Assembly: GCA_963839535.1 (NCBI GenBank) | Contig: CAWIVF010000013.1 | Span: 186,001 to 250,000, forward strand | Source: RHKX01 sp963839535 | GTDB taxonomy: Bacteria; Actinomycetota; Thermoleophilia; Solirubrobacterales; 70-9 | Length of the DNA: 64,000 nucleotides | Direction: 5' to 3' | In this document: positions 17,683-26,398 of the stretch, one piece after another | How the letters are laid out: the number at the start of each line of letters is the position of its first letter | Numbering within the stretch: the first letter of the stretch is position 1 | Program-made: the position numbers and the translations under genes | Notes under the pieces: generated by a model | What the model was told of the DNA's origin: nothing | The model's database searches: none | What the model saw: the letters and a program-made list of their open reading frames with translations, nothing else

Positions 17683-17967
17683 CTAGGCCTCGCGCTCGAT
17701 CACGACCTCGCAGCGGTCGACCGAGAGGCGCTCGCCGGGCGTGTCGCCGCGGTCCATGTCCTCGAAGATCTTGTCGGCCTCCCGCATGTCCTCCTCGTTC
17801 GCGAAGAACGCGATGAACACCGACGTCCCCTGGTCTGAGTCCCAGAGCATCTTCATCCCGGTCGCCTTGACGCCGGGCGGCGGGCCGTCGCTCTCCTCGA
17901 TGTTGGCGCGGACCTTGGCGATCGTCTCGTCGTCGACGCCGTTGAACCTGACTACTCGCGCGTGCAT
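17683..17967 (-). CDS. Small ABM/ferredoxin-like alpha-beta barrel protein
   Basis: A 94-residue protein beginning MHARVVRFNGVDDETIAKV, with the beta-alpha-beta pattern of dimeric alpha-beta-barrel (antibiotic-biosynthesis-monooxygenase-like) proteins; FIAFFANEEDMREAD fits the second half. ATG 17967 has GGAGGAG 7-13 nt upstream. No cofactor motif is visible; function unknown. Family assignment is by overall pattern, not by a signature. Confidence 0.7.
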   Translation of the reverse strand: MHARVVRFNGVDDETIAKVRANIEESDGPPPGVKATGMKMLWDSDQGTSVFIAFFANEEDMREADKIFEDMDRGDTPGERLSVDRCEVVIEREA

Positions 17968-18037
17968 GTGCCTCTCCTCCGTCGGGTTGCCCCTGGCCCA
18001 TCCAGCTTAGACCGATGCTGATCGTGTCGGGTGTCGC

Positions 18038-19495
18038 TCACCAGGGCGACGGTTCGTAGTCCTTGAGGAAGCAGCCGTGCAGGTCCTCCCCGGCCTCGCC
18101 GCGGACGATCGGGTCGTAGACGCGAGCGGCGCCGTCGATCAGGTCGAGCGGGGCGTGGAAGCCCTCGTCGGCGAGGCGCATCTTCGTCGGGTGAGGCCGC
18201 TCGTCGGTGATCCAGCCGGTGTCGACGCTGGTCATCAGGATCCCGTCGGACTCGAGCATCTCGCCGGCGCTCGTGCGGGTGAGCATGTTCACCGCCGCCT
18301 TCGCCATGTTCGTGTGCGGGTGGCCCGGGCCCTTGTAGCCGCGGGCGAACTGGCCCTCCATCGCCGAGACGTTGACGACGTAGCTGCGCCGCAGGGCATC
18401 GGCGGCCGCCAGCGACGGACGCAGGCGCCCGATCAGGATGAACGGCGCGACCGAGTTGCAGAGCTGGACCTCGAGCAGCTCGATCGGATCGACCTCGTCG
18501 ACCCGCTGGATCCAGCTGTTGACGGCCTGCAGGTCGGGGGCGAGGCCGCCCGCGTCGACGGCCGTGGCCGCCGCGATCCGCTCGGGGGTGGCCGAGCCGG
18601 CGCTCAGGGCCAGGGTCGTCAGCGCCTCCGGGGTCGGCGACCAGTGCTCGCCGTCCCCGGGGCCGGCCCGCAGCTCGGCCGGGTGCTCGGCATCGCGCGC
18701 CGGCCCGATCGTGAGGATCTCCGGGACGTCCCCCTCCGGCAGCGCGGCCGACTCCGCCTGGGCGAGGAGCGCGTAGGCCTCCGGCGTCCGGCGCACGGTC
18801 TGGGCGGCGTTGTTGATCAGGACGTCCAGGGGACCGTCGGCGGCGACGGAGTCGGCGAGCGCGACGACCTGCCCCGGGTCGCGGAGATCGAGCCCGACGA
18901 TCCGCAGCCGATGCAGCCAATCGCCGCTGTCCTCCATCCCGCTGAAGCGGCGGGCGGCGTCGCGCGGGAAGCGGGTGGTGATGGTCGTGTGCGCGCCGTC
19001 GCGCAGCAGCCGCAGGGCGATGTACATGCCGATCTTCGCCCGCCCGCCGGTGAGCAGGGCCCGGGCGCCGGTGAGGTCGGCGCGGGACTCGCGCTTGGCG
19101 TGGTTGAGCCGCGCGCAGTCCGGACAGAGCTGGTGGTAGAAGGCGTCCACGTCGACGTAGCGCTGCTTGCACACGTAACACGCGCGGGGCTGGATCAGGG
19201 TCCCGGCGAGCGCTCCGTTGACCCGCGATGAGAGCGGCAGGCCGCGGGTCTCGTCGTCGATCCGGGTGGGCGCCCCGGTCGCCGTGGCCTCGGTGACCGC
19301 GCGGTCGGCGGAGAGGATCGCGTCACGTCGCTCGTTGCGACGGCGCTGCCTCACCGTCTTGTAGAGACGCGAGGTCGCGCGCTGCACGGCCAGGGCGTCG
19401 GGATGCTCGATCGGGAGATCGTCGAGCTCCGCCAGAACGCGCAGGCAGACCTCGAGGTCCGCCGGGTCGATGCCGCTGTCGTGGCCCGCTGACAC
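18038..19495 (-). CDS. SDR-fold protein with N-terminal CxxC zinc-like motif and no catalytic Tyr
   Basis: A 485-residue protein. Residues ~105-130 hold CYVCKQRYVDVDAFYHQLCP followed by DCARLN, two CxxC pairs resembling a zinc ribbon. The Rossmann motif that follows is TGGRAKIGMYIAL with VLINNAA later, as in short-chain dehydrogenases. At the active site the Ser is present (NVSAMEGQ) but the usual YxxxK reads TNMAK, so the catalytic Tyr is replaced by Thr while Lys stays. A ~100-residue insertion with acidic and Gly/Pro content separates the halves. GTG 19495 is chosen because TAGAGT ends 7 nt before it. Enzymatic activity is uncertain. Confidence 0.85.
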   Translation of the reverse strand: MSAGHDSGIDPADLEVCLRVLAELDDLPIEHPDALAVQRATSRLYKTVRQRRRNERRDAILSADRAVTEATATGAPTRIDDETRGLPLSSRVNGALAGTLIQPRACYVCKQRYVDVDAFYHQLCPDCARLNHAKRESRADLTGARALLTGGRAKIGMYIALRLLRDGAHTTITTRFPRDAARRFSGMEDSGDWLHRLRIVGLDLRDPGQVVALADSVAADGPLDVLINNAAQTVRRTPEAYALLAQAESAALPEGDVPEILTIGPARDAEHPAELRAGPGDGEHWSPTPEALTTLALSAGSATPERIAAATAVDAGGLAPDLQAVNSWIQRVDEVDPIELLEVQLCNSVAPFILIGRLRPSLAAADALRRSYVVNVSAMEGQFARGYKGPGHPHTNMAKAAVNMLTRTSAGEMLESDGILMTSVDTGWITDERPHPTKMRLADEGFHAPLDLIDGAARVYDPIVRGEAGEDLHGCFLKDYEPSPW

Positions 19496-19502
19496 CGGTC
19501 TG

Positions 19503-19508
19503 ACTCTA
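19503..19508 (-). promoter_or_regulatory. -10-like box TAGAGT (minus strand), leaderless start of SDR gene
   Basis: On the minus strand TAGAGT is followed by 7 nt and the GTG at 19495. Confidence 0.5.
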
Positions 19509-19612
19509 GGCAAGGCCCGGCGCCTCCCGCATCCGCGCCCAGCTATCTTCATCGCCGCGCGGCCGCGGGACGGCCTCGCCGAGTTACTTCACGAATCGAA
19601 AGCAGGGACCCC

Positions 19613-20938
19613 TTGACCGACCTTCTCGGCAGCCGCCGCTTTGGCCTCGCCACCGCAATCCTCCTCGCCGCCCTCGTCCTCCTCATCGCTGCGACGCCGG
19701 GCGCTCGCGCAGCGTTCCCGGGGGTCAACGGAAAGATCGCGGTGAGCGAATGCATCCCCTGCGATGGCACGCCCTCGCGGATGTGGACGCTCAATCCCGA
19801 CGGCGGTGAGCGCATGCGCGTCGGCGGCGAGCTCGTCTACGACCCGATCTTCAGCGGCACCGGCGACCGGATCGCCTACACCGAGCGGGACGGACAGAGC
19901 CCGGTGGCCAACGCGGTCAACATCTACACGGCGAACCCGGACGGGACGGACGTCGAGCAGGTGACCGACGAAGTCGTCTCGAGCTACGACGCCGACATCT
20001 CGTCCGACGGCAAGAAGATCGTCTTCGTCTCGCCGCGAACCTTCGAGAACGGCCAGCTCAACTACGACCTCTACTTGGCGAACAGCGACGGCTCCGATCC
20101 GCAGCGGCTGACGACGGCCGAGGGCGACGACGCGACTCCGGTCTTCTCACCTGACGACAAGACGATCGCATTCACGAGCTACCGCGACGGAGACGGCGAG
20201 ATCTTCACGATCGGGGTCGACGGCACGGACGAGCAGCGGCTGACGGACAACGCGACGGTGGACGACAGCCCCGACTACTCCCCGGACGGGAACAGGATCC
20301 TCTTCCGGAGCCGCCGCAACGACACCGGCAGCGGTCCCTACCGGTCGGACCTCTTCCTCATGGACGCGGACGGGTCGAACGTGACCGAGGCGCTCGCGCC
20401 CACGCCGGGCATCTACGAGTACCGGGCCGTCTTCTCGCCCGATGGCGAGAAGATCGCGCTCTCCGCCTCGCCGCCCGCGGCCCCCGCGGACCTGTTCTTC
20501 GACACCTACGTCGCGCCGCTCGGGGGCTCGCCGAAGAACATCACGAACTCGCCCGAGTTCAGCGAGCGCGACGTCGACTGGCAGCGCGTGCCGAAGTCGG
20601 TGGCCGAGACCTGCAAGCTCCGCTACCCGAACCTGCGCGGGCCCCTTCATTCGCTGATCGGCGGAGAGCTGGATGACGGGATCCGCGCCGGCAAGGGAGA
20701 CGACCGGCTCGGCGGCCGGCGGGGCACCGATTGCCTCCTCGGCCAGGGCGGGGACGACAGCCTGCGGGGCGGCGGTGGGGACGACGAGCTGTTCGGCGGC
20801 CCGGGCGCCGACGTTCTCCGCGGAAGCGGCGGCGCGGACAGGATCGAGTGCGGTCGTGGGCGCGACCGGGTCGTGGTGTCCGCCGAGGGCGACGACCGGG
20901 TCGCCGACGATTGCGAGCAGGTGGTGGGCGGGGCGTAG
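19613..20938 (+). CDS. Secreted TolB-like (PD40) propeller with RTX-like tail
   Basis: A 441-residue protein starting at TTG with a signal peptide (RRFG, hydrophobic core, TPGARAAFPG). Four or five PD40/WD40-like repeats have the TolB signature (SPDDKTIAFTSYRDGDGEIF, SPDGNRILFRSR, SPDGEKIALSA). The C-terminal ~100 residues are Gly/Asp repeats (GGGGDDELFGGPGADVLRG), related to RTX calcium-binding nonapeptides, and end CGRGRDRV then DDCEQV, the same closing Cys pattern as the 15371-17651 protein. It probably acts outside the cell. It is not the envelope TolB itself, since no Tol-Pal genes are nearby. Confidence 0.85.
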   Translation: MTDLLGSRRFGLATAILLAALVLLIAATPGARAAFPGVNGKIAVSECIPCDGTPSRMWTLNPDGGERMRVGGELVYDPIFSGTGDRIAYTERDGQSPVANAVNIYTANPDGTDVEQVTDEVVSSYDADISSDGKKIVFVSPRTFENGQLNYDLYLANSDGSDPQRLTTAEGDDATPVFSPDDKTIAFTSYRDGDGEIFTIGVDGTDEQRLTDNATVDDSPDYSPDGNRILFRSRRNDTGSGPYRSDLFLMDADGSNVTEALAPTPGIYEYRAVFSPDGEKIALSASPPAAPADLFFDTYVAPLGGSPKNITNSPEFSERDVDWQRVPKSVAETCKLRYPNLRGPLHSLIGGELDDGIRAGKGDDRLGGRRGTDCLLGQGGDDSLRGGGGDDELFGGPGADVLRGSGGADRIECGRGRDRVVVSAEGDDRVADDCEQVVGGA

Positions 20939-20967
20939 CCCGCCTCGGGCCTGGGCGGGGAGGCGAA

Positions 20968-20973
20968 TAGCCT
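20968..20973 (+). promoter_or_regulatory. -10-like box TAGCCT, leaderless start
   Basis: TAGCCT followed by 9 nt and GTG 20983. Confidence 0.45.
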
Positions 20974-20982
20974 TCTCGCCCA

Positions 20983-21759
20983 GTGCCAGCCGAAGGCCTC
21001 AGCGACCTGACGCGGCGGGCGATCGCGTGGCATCACGCCCGCCACGACGAGGTCTGCGACGTGATCGAGCGGTGGGAGCACGGGACCGTCGTCCGCGCCA
21101 CCGCCTATCCCAGCTACTGGGATTACAACCTCGTCCGGGTGGAGGACGATCCCGGGATGACGGCTGAGGGGTTGACGGCCTTCGCCGACGAGGCCCTCGC
21201 CGGCCTGGCCCACCGGCGGCTCGACTTCGACCTCGCCGCTGCCGCGGACCCCCTCCGCCCCGAGTTCGAGGCGGAGGGATGGCTCGCAACCCGCCTGCTG
21301 TTCATGCACCACGAGGCGCCGCCACCCGAAGGAGGCGGGACCGAGGTCGAGGAGGTCGACTACGACGACGTCCACGCCCTTCGCGTCGCCTGGCACCGGG
21401 AGGACTTCCCCGACCTCGACACCCGGCACCTCGTCCACGCGCGCGAGGTGGCCATGGGGCGCGGCGTCCGCGTGCTCGCCGTCCTGGAGGAGGGCGTGCC
21501 GGCGGGCTTCGCCCAGCTCGAGCGGGTCGGCGACGGGGCCGAGATCACCCAGGTCTACGTCCACCCCGATCGACGCGGCGGCGGGCTCGGCACGGCGCTG
21601 ACGACCGCGGCGATCGGGGCCGCGGGCTCGGTCCGGGACCTCTGGATCGTCGCCGACGACGAGGACCGGCCGAAGCTGCTCTACGAGCGACTGGGCTTCC
21701 GCCCGGCGTGGACCTCGATGGAGCTGACCCGCCCGCCGACGCCGGTGGACGCCGACTGA
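20983..21759 (+). CDS. GNAT-family N-acetyltransferase
   Basis: A 258-residue protein with an N-terminal region (about 1-130) and a C-terminal GNAT domain. The acetyl-CoA binding motif A is VYVHPDRRGGGLGTALTTAA (about residues 188-207), followed by the beta-5/alpha-4 segment LLYERLGFRPAWTS. The N-terminal half may be a second, degenerate acetyltransferase fold. GTG 20983 is supported by the TAGCCT box. It converges with the PucR-type gene, with only a few bases between the stops. The substrate is unknown. Confidence 0.85.
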   Translation: MPAEGLSDLTRRAIAWHHARHDEVCDVIERWEHGTVVRATAYPSYWDYNLVRVEDDPGMTAEGLTAFADEALAGLAHRRLDFDLAAAADPLRPEFEAEGWLATRLLFMHHEAPPPEGGGTEVEEVDYDDVHALRVAWHREDFPDLDTRHLVHAREVAMGRGVRVLAVLEEGVPAGFAQLERVGDGAEITQVYVHPDRRGGGLGTALTTAAIGAAGSVRDLWIVADDEDRPKLLYERLGFRPAWTSMELTRPPTPVDAD

Positions 21760-21763
21760 TCGC

Positions 21764-22907
21764 TCAGACCTCAGGGCGGGCGGCGACCGCCAGGTCACGT
21801 TGCAGCGCCCACCAGACCCGCAGCGCCTCCTCGGTCTCGCCCAGCTCGGCGCCGGTCAGCTCCGCGTAGCGCCGCAGCCGGTAGCGGACCGTGTTGGGGT
21901 GCACGAAGAGGCGGGCCGCCGCGGGCTCGACCCGCATGCCCGCGGCGAGCCACTCGCGCACGCTCGCGAGCACGTCCTCGCCGCCGGCCGCACGGCGCAC
22001 CGGCTCGACCAGCAGCGCGACGAGCGCATCGCCGAGGTCGGCGTCCTCGATCACCGCCGCGTGAAGGCCGGCACTGCCGAGGTCGTGGAGGCCGGCGAGC
22101 CCGAACGTCTCGGCGGCCGCGAGCACCCGGCCGGCCGCGAGGTAGGAGGCGGGCAACTCGGCAAGCGGGACGGCCGGCCCGACCGCGATCAGCGTCATGG
22201 CGCCACGCGGCGGCGGCTGCGTGCTGAAGCCGGTCACCTCGCTCTCGAGGATCGCCGCGACGCCGGCTCGCCCGGCGCCCGCCGGGTCCAGCTCGAGGAC
22301 CGCGTCGAGGTCGTCGGTCTCGGCGAGCTCGCCGCTGCGCGCGCGGAACGCGAGGTAGGGAACGAGCGGATCCATCTCGAGGGCGGCCAGGCCGGAGTGC
22401 AGCTCCTCGGGGGTCAGGGTGCCGAGCAGCGCGCCGCGGACCAGGTCGGCGCGGCGCTCGTCCTCGGGGTCGCCCTGGCCGGCATCGCCGCCGTGGCCTC
22501 CGGCGAGGGAGACCATGGCCTGGTCGGCGATCCCGAAGGCCTGCTGGAAGAGGTCGAAGAGCTCGCCCTGGCCGGCGTCGCTGCGCTCGGCCGCGTCGCG
22601 CGCGAAGGCTGTCGACTCCTCGATTCCGATCCGCCAGGCGCGCAGGAGGTCCTCGACCGGGCACCCCCTGGCGCGCCCGCCGCTCCCCCGTCTCGCGCAG
22701 GCCCTCGGCGGCTCGGCTGAGCGAGACGTCGGGTCCGTCGAGCCGCGCCGTGACCAGCGTCTCGATCGAGGCGGCAACGGTCTCGCGGTGCTCCTCCAGG
22801 GGGACGGCGGCGAAGCTCGGCATCTCCGCTCGGATCCGGTCGACGGCGCGCGCGGCGACCTCGTCGCGGGCCGCGAGCAACTCGCGGAGGAGGCCGTCGA
22901 CCGCCAT
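21764..22907 (-). CDS. PucR/CdaR-family transcriptional regulator (one frameshift)
   Basis: About 380 residues. An N-terminal helical sensor region is followed by a CdaR GGDEF-like region, then a C-terminal helix-turn-helix of the HTH_30 type, RLFVHPNTVRYRLRRYAELT. The frame shifts near 22675, inside the helical N-terminal domain; both sides read well. ATG 22907 is supported by TAATGT 7 nt upstream on the minus strand. Family members are activators responding to small metabolites; target and ligand are not evident from the neighbours. Confidence 0.82.
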
Positions 22908-22914
22908 GGGGCCG

Positions 22915-22920
22915 ACATTA
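22915..22920 (-). promoter_or_regulatory. -10-like box TAATGT (minus strand), leaderless start of PucR-type gene
   Basis: TAATGT is followed by 7 nt (CGGCCCC) and the ATG at 22907. Confidence 0.5.
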
Positions 22921-23047
22921 GGCCCTTTTGTCGGAACGAACAAGGGCGCATGCCTGAATTGAGTGGGCCTCACGTGGATTCGGCACGGCGCAGCGGGGAC
23001 CATTGGCTCTCGCCGTCAACCCCGACGACACGGAGGTCCCCCGCCGC

Positions 23048-23878
23048 ATGACCGCACCTGCCCGCAAGCTTCTTCTCGCCCTGATCGCCAGCCTCGCGCT
23101 GGCCGTCGCGCTGCCCGCCGGCGCAAGCGCCTGGGCCCCCGCCGCGACCGCGCCCATCCACCCCGGCGTCCAGACCTACACCGAGGGCTCGGGTCAGTGC
23201 ACCTCGAACTTCATCTTCACCGAGGGAGCCGACACGTACATCGGTCAGGCCGCCCACTGCTCCGGCACCGGCGCGGCGACCGAGACGAACGGGTGCGAGG
23301 CCGAGTCGCTTCCGCTGGGCACGAAGGTCGAGATCGACGGCGCCTCCGTGCGCGGGACCATGGCCTACAACTCGTGGCTGACGATGCAGGCCGCGAACGA
23401 GTCCGACGACGAGGCCTGTGAGTACAACGACCTCGCGCTCGTCAAGATCGACCCGGCCGACGTCGGCAAGGTCAACCCCTCGATCCCCGTCTTCGGCGGC
23501 CCCACCGGCATCGGCACGGCCGAGGCCGGTGAGCAGGTCTACACCTACGGCAACTCGTCGCTCCGCGGCGGGGTCACCGCGCTGAGCCCGAAGAGCGGCG
23601 CGGTCATCGAGCGCACCCCGGGCGGGTGGAGCTACTCGCTCTACACGTTCACCCCGGGCATCCCCGGTGACTCCGGCTCGGCCTTCCTCAACGAGAGCGG
23701 CCAGGCACTCGGCACGCTGAGCACGGTCGCGGTCGCACCGCTCCCGGCGAGCAACGGCGTCGGCGACATCGGCCACGAGCTGGCCTACGCCCAGGCGCAC
23801 GGTCATCCGGACCTGCAGCTGGTCGCCGGCACCGAGCCGTTCCAGCCGAAGCTGCTCGGCAACGTCTCGACACGCTGA
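23048..23878 (+). CDS. Secreted trypsin-like serine protease (S1 fold)
   Basis: A 276-residue protein. The signal peptide runs to about residue 30 (RKLLLALIASLALAVALPAG, then ASAWAP). The catalytic triad is visible: His in QAAHCSG, Asp in NDLALVKI and Ser in GDSGSAF. Cysteines at SGQCTSN, AAHCSG, NGCEAE and DEACEYN can pair into disulfides. The ATG at 23048 leaves a standard signal sequence. A hairpin follows the gene at 23909-23929. The oxyanion and S1 pocket pattern do not let me name a cleavage specificity. Confidence 0.9.
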   Translation: MTAPARKLLLALIASLALAVALPAGASAWAPAATAPIHPGVQTYTEGSGQCTSNFIFTEGADTYIGQAAHCSGTGAATETNGCEAESLPLGTKVEIDGASVRGTMAYNSWLTMQAANESDDEACEYNDLALVKIDPADVGKVNPSIPVFGGPTGIGTAEAGEQVYTYGNSSLRGGVTALSPKSGAVIERTPGGWSYSLYTFTPGIPGDSGSAFLNESGQALGTLSTVAVAPLPASNGVGDIGHELAYAQAHGHPDLQLVAGTEPFQPKLLGNVSTR

Positions 23879-23908
23879 ACGAGGTCCCAACCGCTGCGGG
23901 TGAGCTCG

Positions 23909-23929
23909 CCCGGCGATAGGCTCGCCGGG
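23909..23929. terminator. Hairpin after protease gene
   Basis: CCCGGCGA, loop TAGGC, TCGCCGGG: a perfect 8-bp stem. It sits 31 nt after the protease stop and 28 nt before the acyl-CoA ligase start. The loop plus next base also reads TAGGCT, a -10-like box for the ligase, so the site could serve as terminator or as an attenuator/operator. Confidence 0.5.
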
Positions 23930-23956
23930 TAGCTGCACCCAAGTGGAGGAGAGACC

Positions 23957-25486
23957 TTGACCGTAGCCCCAGCGCCCGAGATCCCGGATCAGGATCTCGC
24001 GTCCTTCACGCTCGCCAGGACCGAGGAGCTCGGCGACAAGCCGGCCCTGATCGACGGGCCGACCGGCCGCACGATCACCTACGCCGAGCTGGGCGAGCGG
24101 ACGGCGGCGCTCGCCGGCGCGCTCGCGGGCCGCGGCGTGGGCAAGGGCGACGTCGTTGCGATCTACATGCCGAACCTGCCCGAGTACGCGGTGATCTTCC
24201 ACGGCGTGATCCGGGCCAACGCGACGAACACGACGGCCAACCCGCTCTACACGTCCCACGAGCTGGCCCATCAGCTCACCGACTCCGGGGCGAAGATGCT
24301 CTTCACGATCCCCGACTTCCTCGAGACCGCGCGCCGTGCGGCGGACGAGGTCGGCCTCGAGGACATCGTCATCGTCGGTGAGAGCAGCGGCGACGAGCCC
24401 ACGCTCGCCGACCTGCTCGCCGAGGGAGGCGAGCTGCCGGAGCCGGACATCGACCCGGCCAACGACCTCGCGGTCCTGCCCTACTCGAGCGGCACGACCG
24501 GGCTGCCGAAGGGCGTGATGCTCAGCCACCGCAACCTCGTCGCCAACGTGCTGCAGACCTGCATGACGATCCCGGTCGAGGACGACGACGTGACGATCGG
24601 GGTCCTGCCGTTCTTCCACATCTACGGGATGACGGTGATCATGAACCTCGGCCTGCGCAACGGCGGGACGATCGTGACGATGCCGCGCTTCGACCTCGAC
24701 GGCTTCCTCGGCCTGATCGAGAAGCACGGCGTGACCGTCGTCTACGTCGTGCCGCCGATCGCCCTCGCGCTGGCGAAGCACCCCGCCGTCGAGGGCCGCG
24801 ACCTCTCGAGCCTGCGGATGGTCATGTCGGGAGCCGCCCCGCTCGGCGAGGACCTCGCCAAGGCCGTCGCCGACCGGGTGGGGGCGCCGACGATCCAGGG
24901 CTACGGGATGACCGAGCTCAGCCCGGTCTCCCACGTCGCCCCGCTCGACTCCCAGAAGGGCGGCTCGATCGGGCCGCCGCTGGCGGGGACCGAGTGCCGG
25001 ATCGTCGATCCCGAGACCGGCGAGGACGCCGACCGCGGCGAGCTCTGGGTTCGCGGCCCCCAGGTGATGCAGGGCTACCTCAACAACGACGAGGCGACGA
25101 AGGAGACGATCGACGACGACGGCTGGCTGCACACCGGCGACGTCGCCGAGATGGACGACGAGGGCTACTACTCGATCGTCGACCGGCTCAAGGAGCTGAT
25201 CAAGTACAAGGGGTTCCAGGTCCCGCCGGCCGAGCTCGAGGCGATCCTGATCAACCATCCCGCGGTCGCCGACTGCGCCGTGATCGGCGTGCCCGACGAC
25301 GAGGCCGGGGAGATCCCGAAGGGGTTCGTCGTCGTCAAGGGCGACGACGTCACCGACGAGGAGCTGATGGCCTTCGTCGCCGAGAAGGTCTCGCCGCAGA
25401 AGAAGCTGCGCCAGATCGAGCGGATCGAGGAGATCCCGAAGTCCGCGTCGGGGAAGATCCTCCGCCGCGAGCTCGCCGGAAGGTAG
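23957..25486 (+). CDS. AMP-forming acyl-CoA ligase (4-coumarate/fatty acid CoA ligase-like)
   Basis: ANL-superfamily adenylating enzyme of 509 residues, intact. The P-loop-like motif A3 is YSSGTTGLPKGVMLSH, A5 is QGYGMTELSP, A7 LHTGDV, A8 is DRLKELIKYKGFQVPPAELE and the catalytic Lys A10 is PKSASGKILRREL. TTG start at 23957 with GGAGGAGAG just upstream. Overall sequence looks closest to 4-coumarate-CoA ligase/long-chain fatty acid CoA ligase relatives; substrate cannot be read from sequence. The stop is 7 nt before the Abi-alpha gene, so it is the first gene of a three-gene unit. Confidence 0.94.
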   Translation: MTVAPAPEIPDQDLASFTLARTEELGDKPALIDGPTGRTITYAELGERTAALAGALAGRGVGKGDVVAIYMPNLPEYAVIFHGVIRANATNTTANPLYTSHELAHQLTDSGAKMLFTIPDFLETARRAADEVGLEDIVIVGESSGDEPTLADLLAEGGELPEPDIDPANDLAVLPYSSGTTGLPKGVMLSHRNLVANVLQTCMTIPVEDDDVTIGVLPFFHIYGMTVIMNLGLRNGGTIVTMPRFDLDGFLGLIEKHGVTVVYVVPPIALALAKHPAVEGRDLSSLRMVMSGAAPLGEDLAKAVADRVGAPTIQGYGMTELSPVSHVAPLDSQKGGSIGPPLAGTECRIVDPETGEDADRGELWVRGPQVMQGYLNNDEATKETIDDDGWLHTGDVAEMDDEGYYSIVDRLKELIKYKGFQVPPAELEAILINHPAVADCAVIGVPDDEAGEIPKGFVVVKGDDVTDEELMAFVAEKVSPQKKLRQIERIEEIPKSASGKILRRELAGR

Positions 25487-25493
25487 CCCGGGT

Positions 25494-26398
25494 GTGGCGG
25501 ACCGACCTCGCGATCATCGGGCGGAGGAGGGCGAGCTGCTGCCGGGCCTGAACAGCGTGCCCGCCGTCGCCCGCATCGCCGCGGGGGCCTGGTACCAGGG
25601 GGCGGTCTGGGGCGCCGGGACCGCTCTGAAGGTGACGGAGCGGCTGACCGAGGCGGCGGTCTCGCCGCGCGCCGCGGCGGCCCTGATCGGCGAGGTGGGC
25701 GGCACCGTCGGCGGGCTCGCTCGGATCCTCGGTCATGCCGGCGAGGGCGTAGCCGAGGAGGCCGGCGTCACCCGGCGGCAGCCGGAGCCGTCGCGGAACG
25801 GGAGCGATCCCGATCCGGCGCAGTCGCTGCGCGAGCGTGGGGCCGAGCTGCTCGAGCGCGCGGCCGGCGATCCAGGACGGCCGCGATCCGGTGCACCCGG
25901 GCTTCGCGCCGGATCATCGACCAGCTCGCGCCCGACGAGGCCAGGATCCTGAAGCTGCTCGTCAACCACGGGCCGCAGGGGATCGTCTACGTCAACAAGG
26001 CCGCGCCCTTCGGGATCGGCGCGAGCGAGATCGCCCGGCGCCTCTCGATGATCGGCACCGAAGCCGGTTGCCTGCACAGCGAGCTCGTCCCCGCCTACCT
26101 CGACAACCTCGTCAGCCACGGCCTCGTCGCGATCCGCCGCGACGCGCTGGAGGACGAGCTCCCCTACCAGGTGATCGAGGCGCAGCCCGAGGTCACCGAG
26201 GCGCTCGGCAGGGCCGGCGGCAAGGTCTTCCGCGGGCAGATCACCCGCCGCAGCGTCCACCTGACCGACTTCGGGCGTACCTTCTGCCAGGTCTGCTTCC
26301 CGCCTGAGCATCTGACCGGCGAGTTCGGCGCGATCGAGGTCGAGCGCGCTCCGGACATCGCCGCGGTGGCTCCCCCGCCGGAGCGCGCCGTCGACTGA
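25494..26398 (+). CDS. Abi-alpha (DUF4393) family protein, two frameshifts
   Basis: About 300 residues. The N-terminal half is helical and hydrophobic (GAWYQGAVWGAGTALKVTERL, then AALIGEVGGTVGGLARILG). The C-terminal half is the Abi-alpha domain: APDEARILKLLVNHGPQG, SMIGTEAGCLHSELVPAYLDN, LPYQVIEAQPEVTEAL and a final HLTDFGRTFCQVCFPP. Single extra bases near 25877 and 25908 break the frame between the halves; otherwise continuous. The family name derives from abortive-infection proteins, but the biochemical role is undefined and many actinobacterial members are not shown to be defensive. TGA overlaps the ATG of the MpaB-like gene. Confidence 0.8.

Noticed and set aside
22970..25258. Long minus-strand frame opposite the protease and acyl-CoA ligase
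   Set aside because: Shadow frame without motifs; both plus-strand genes are fully supported.
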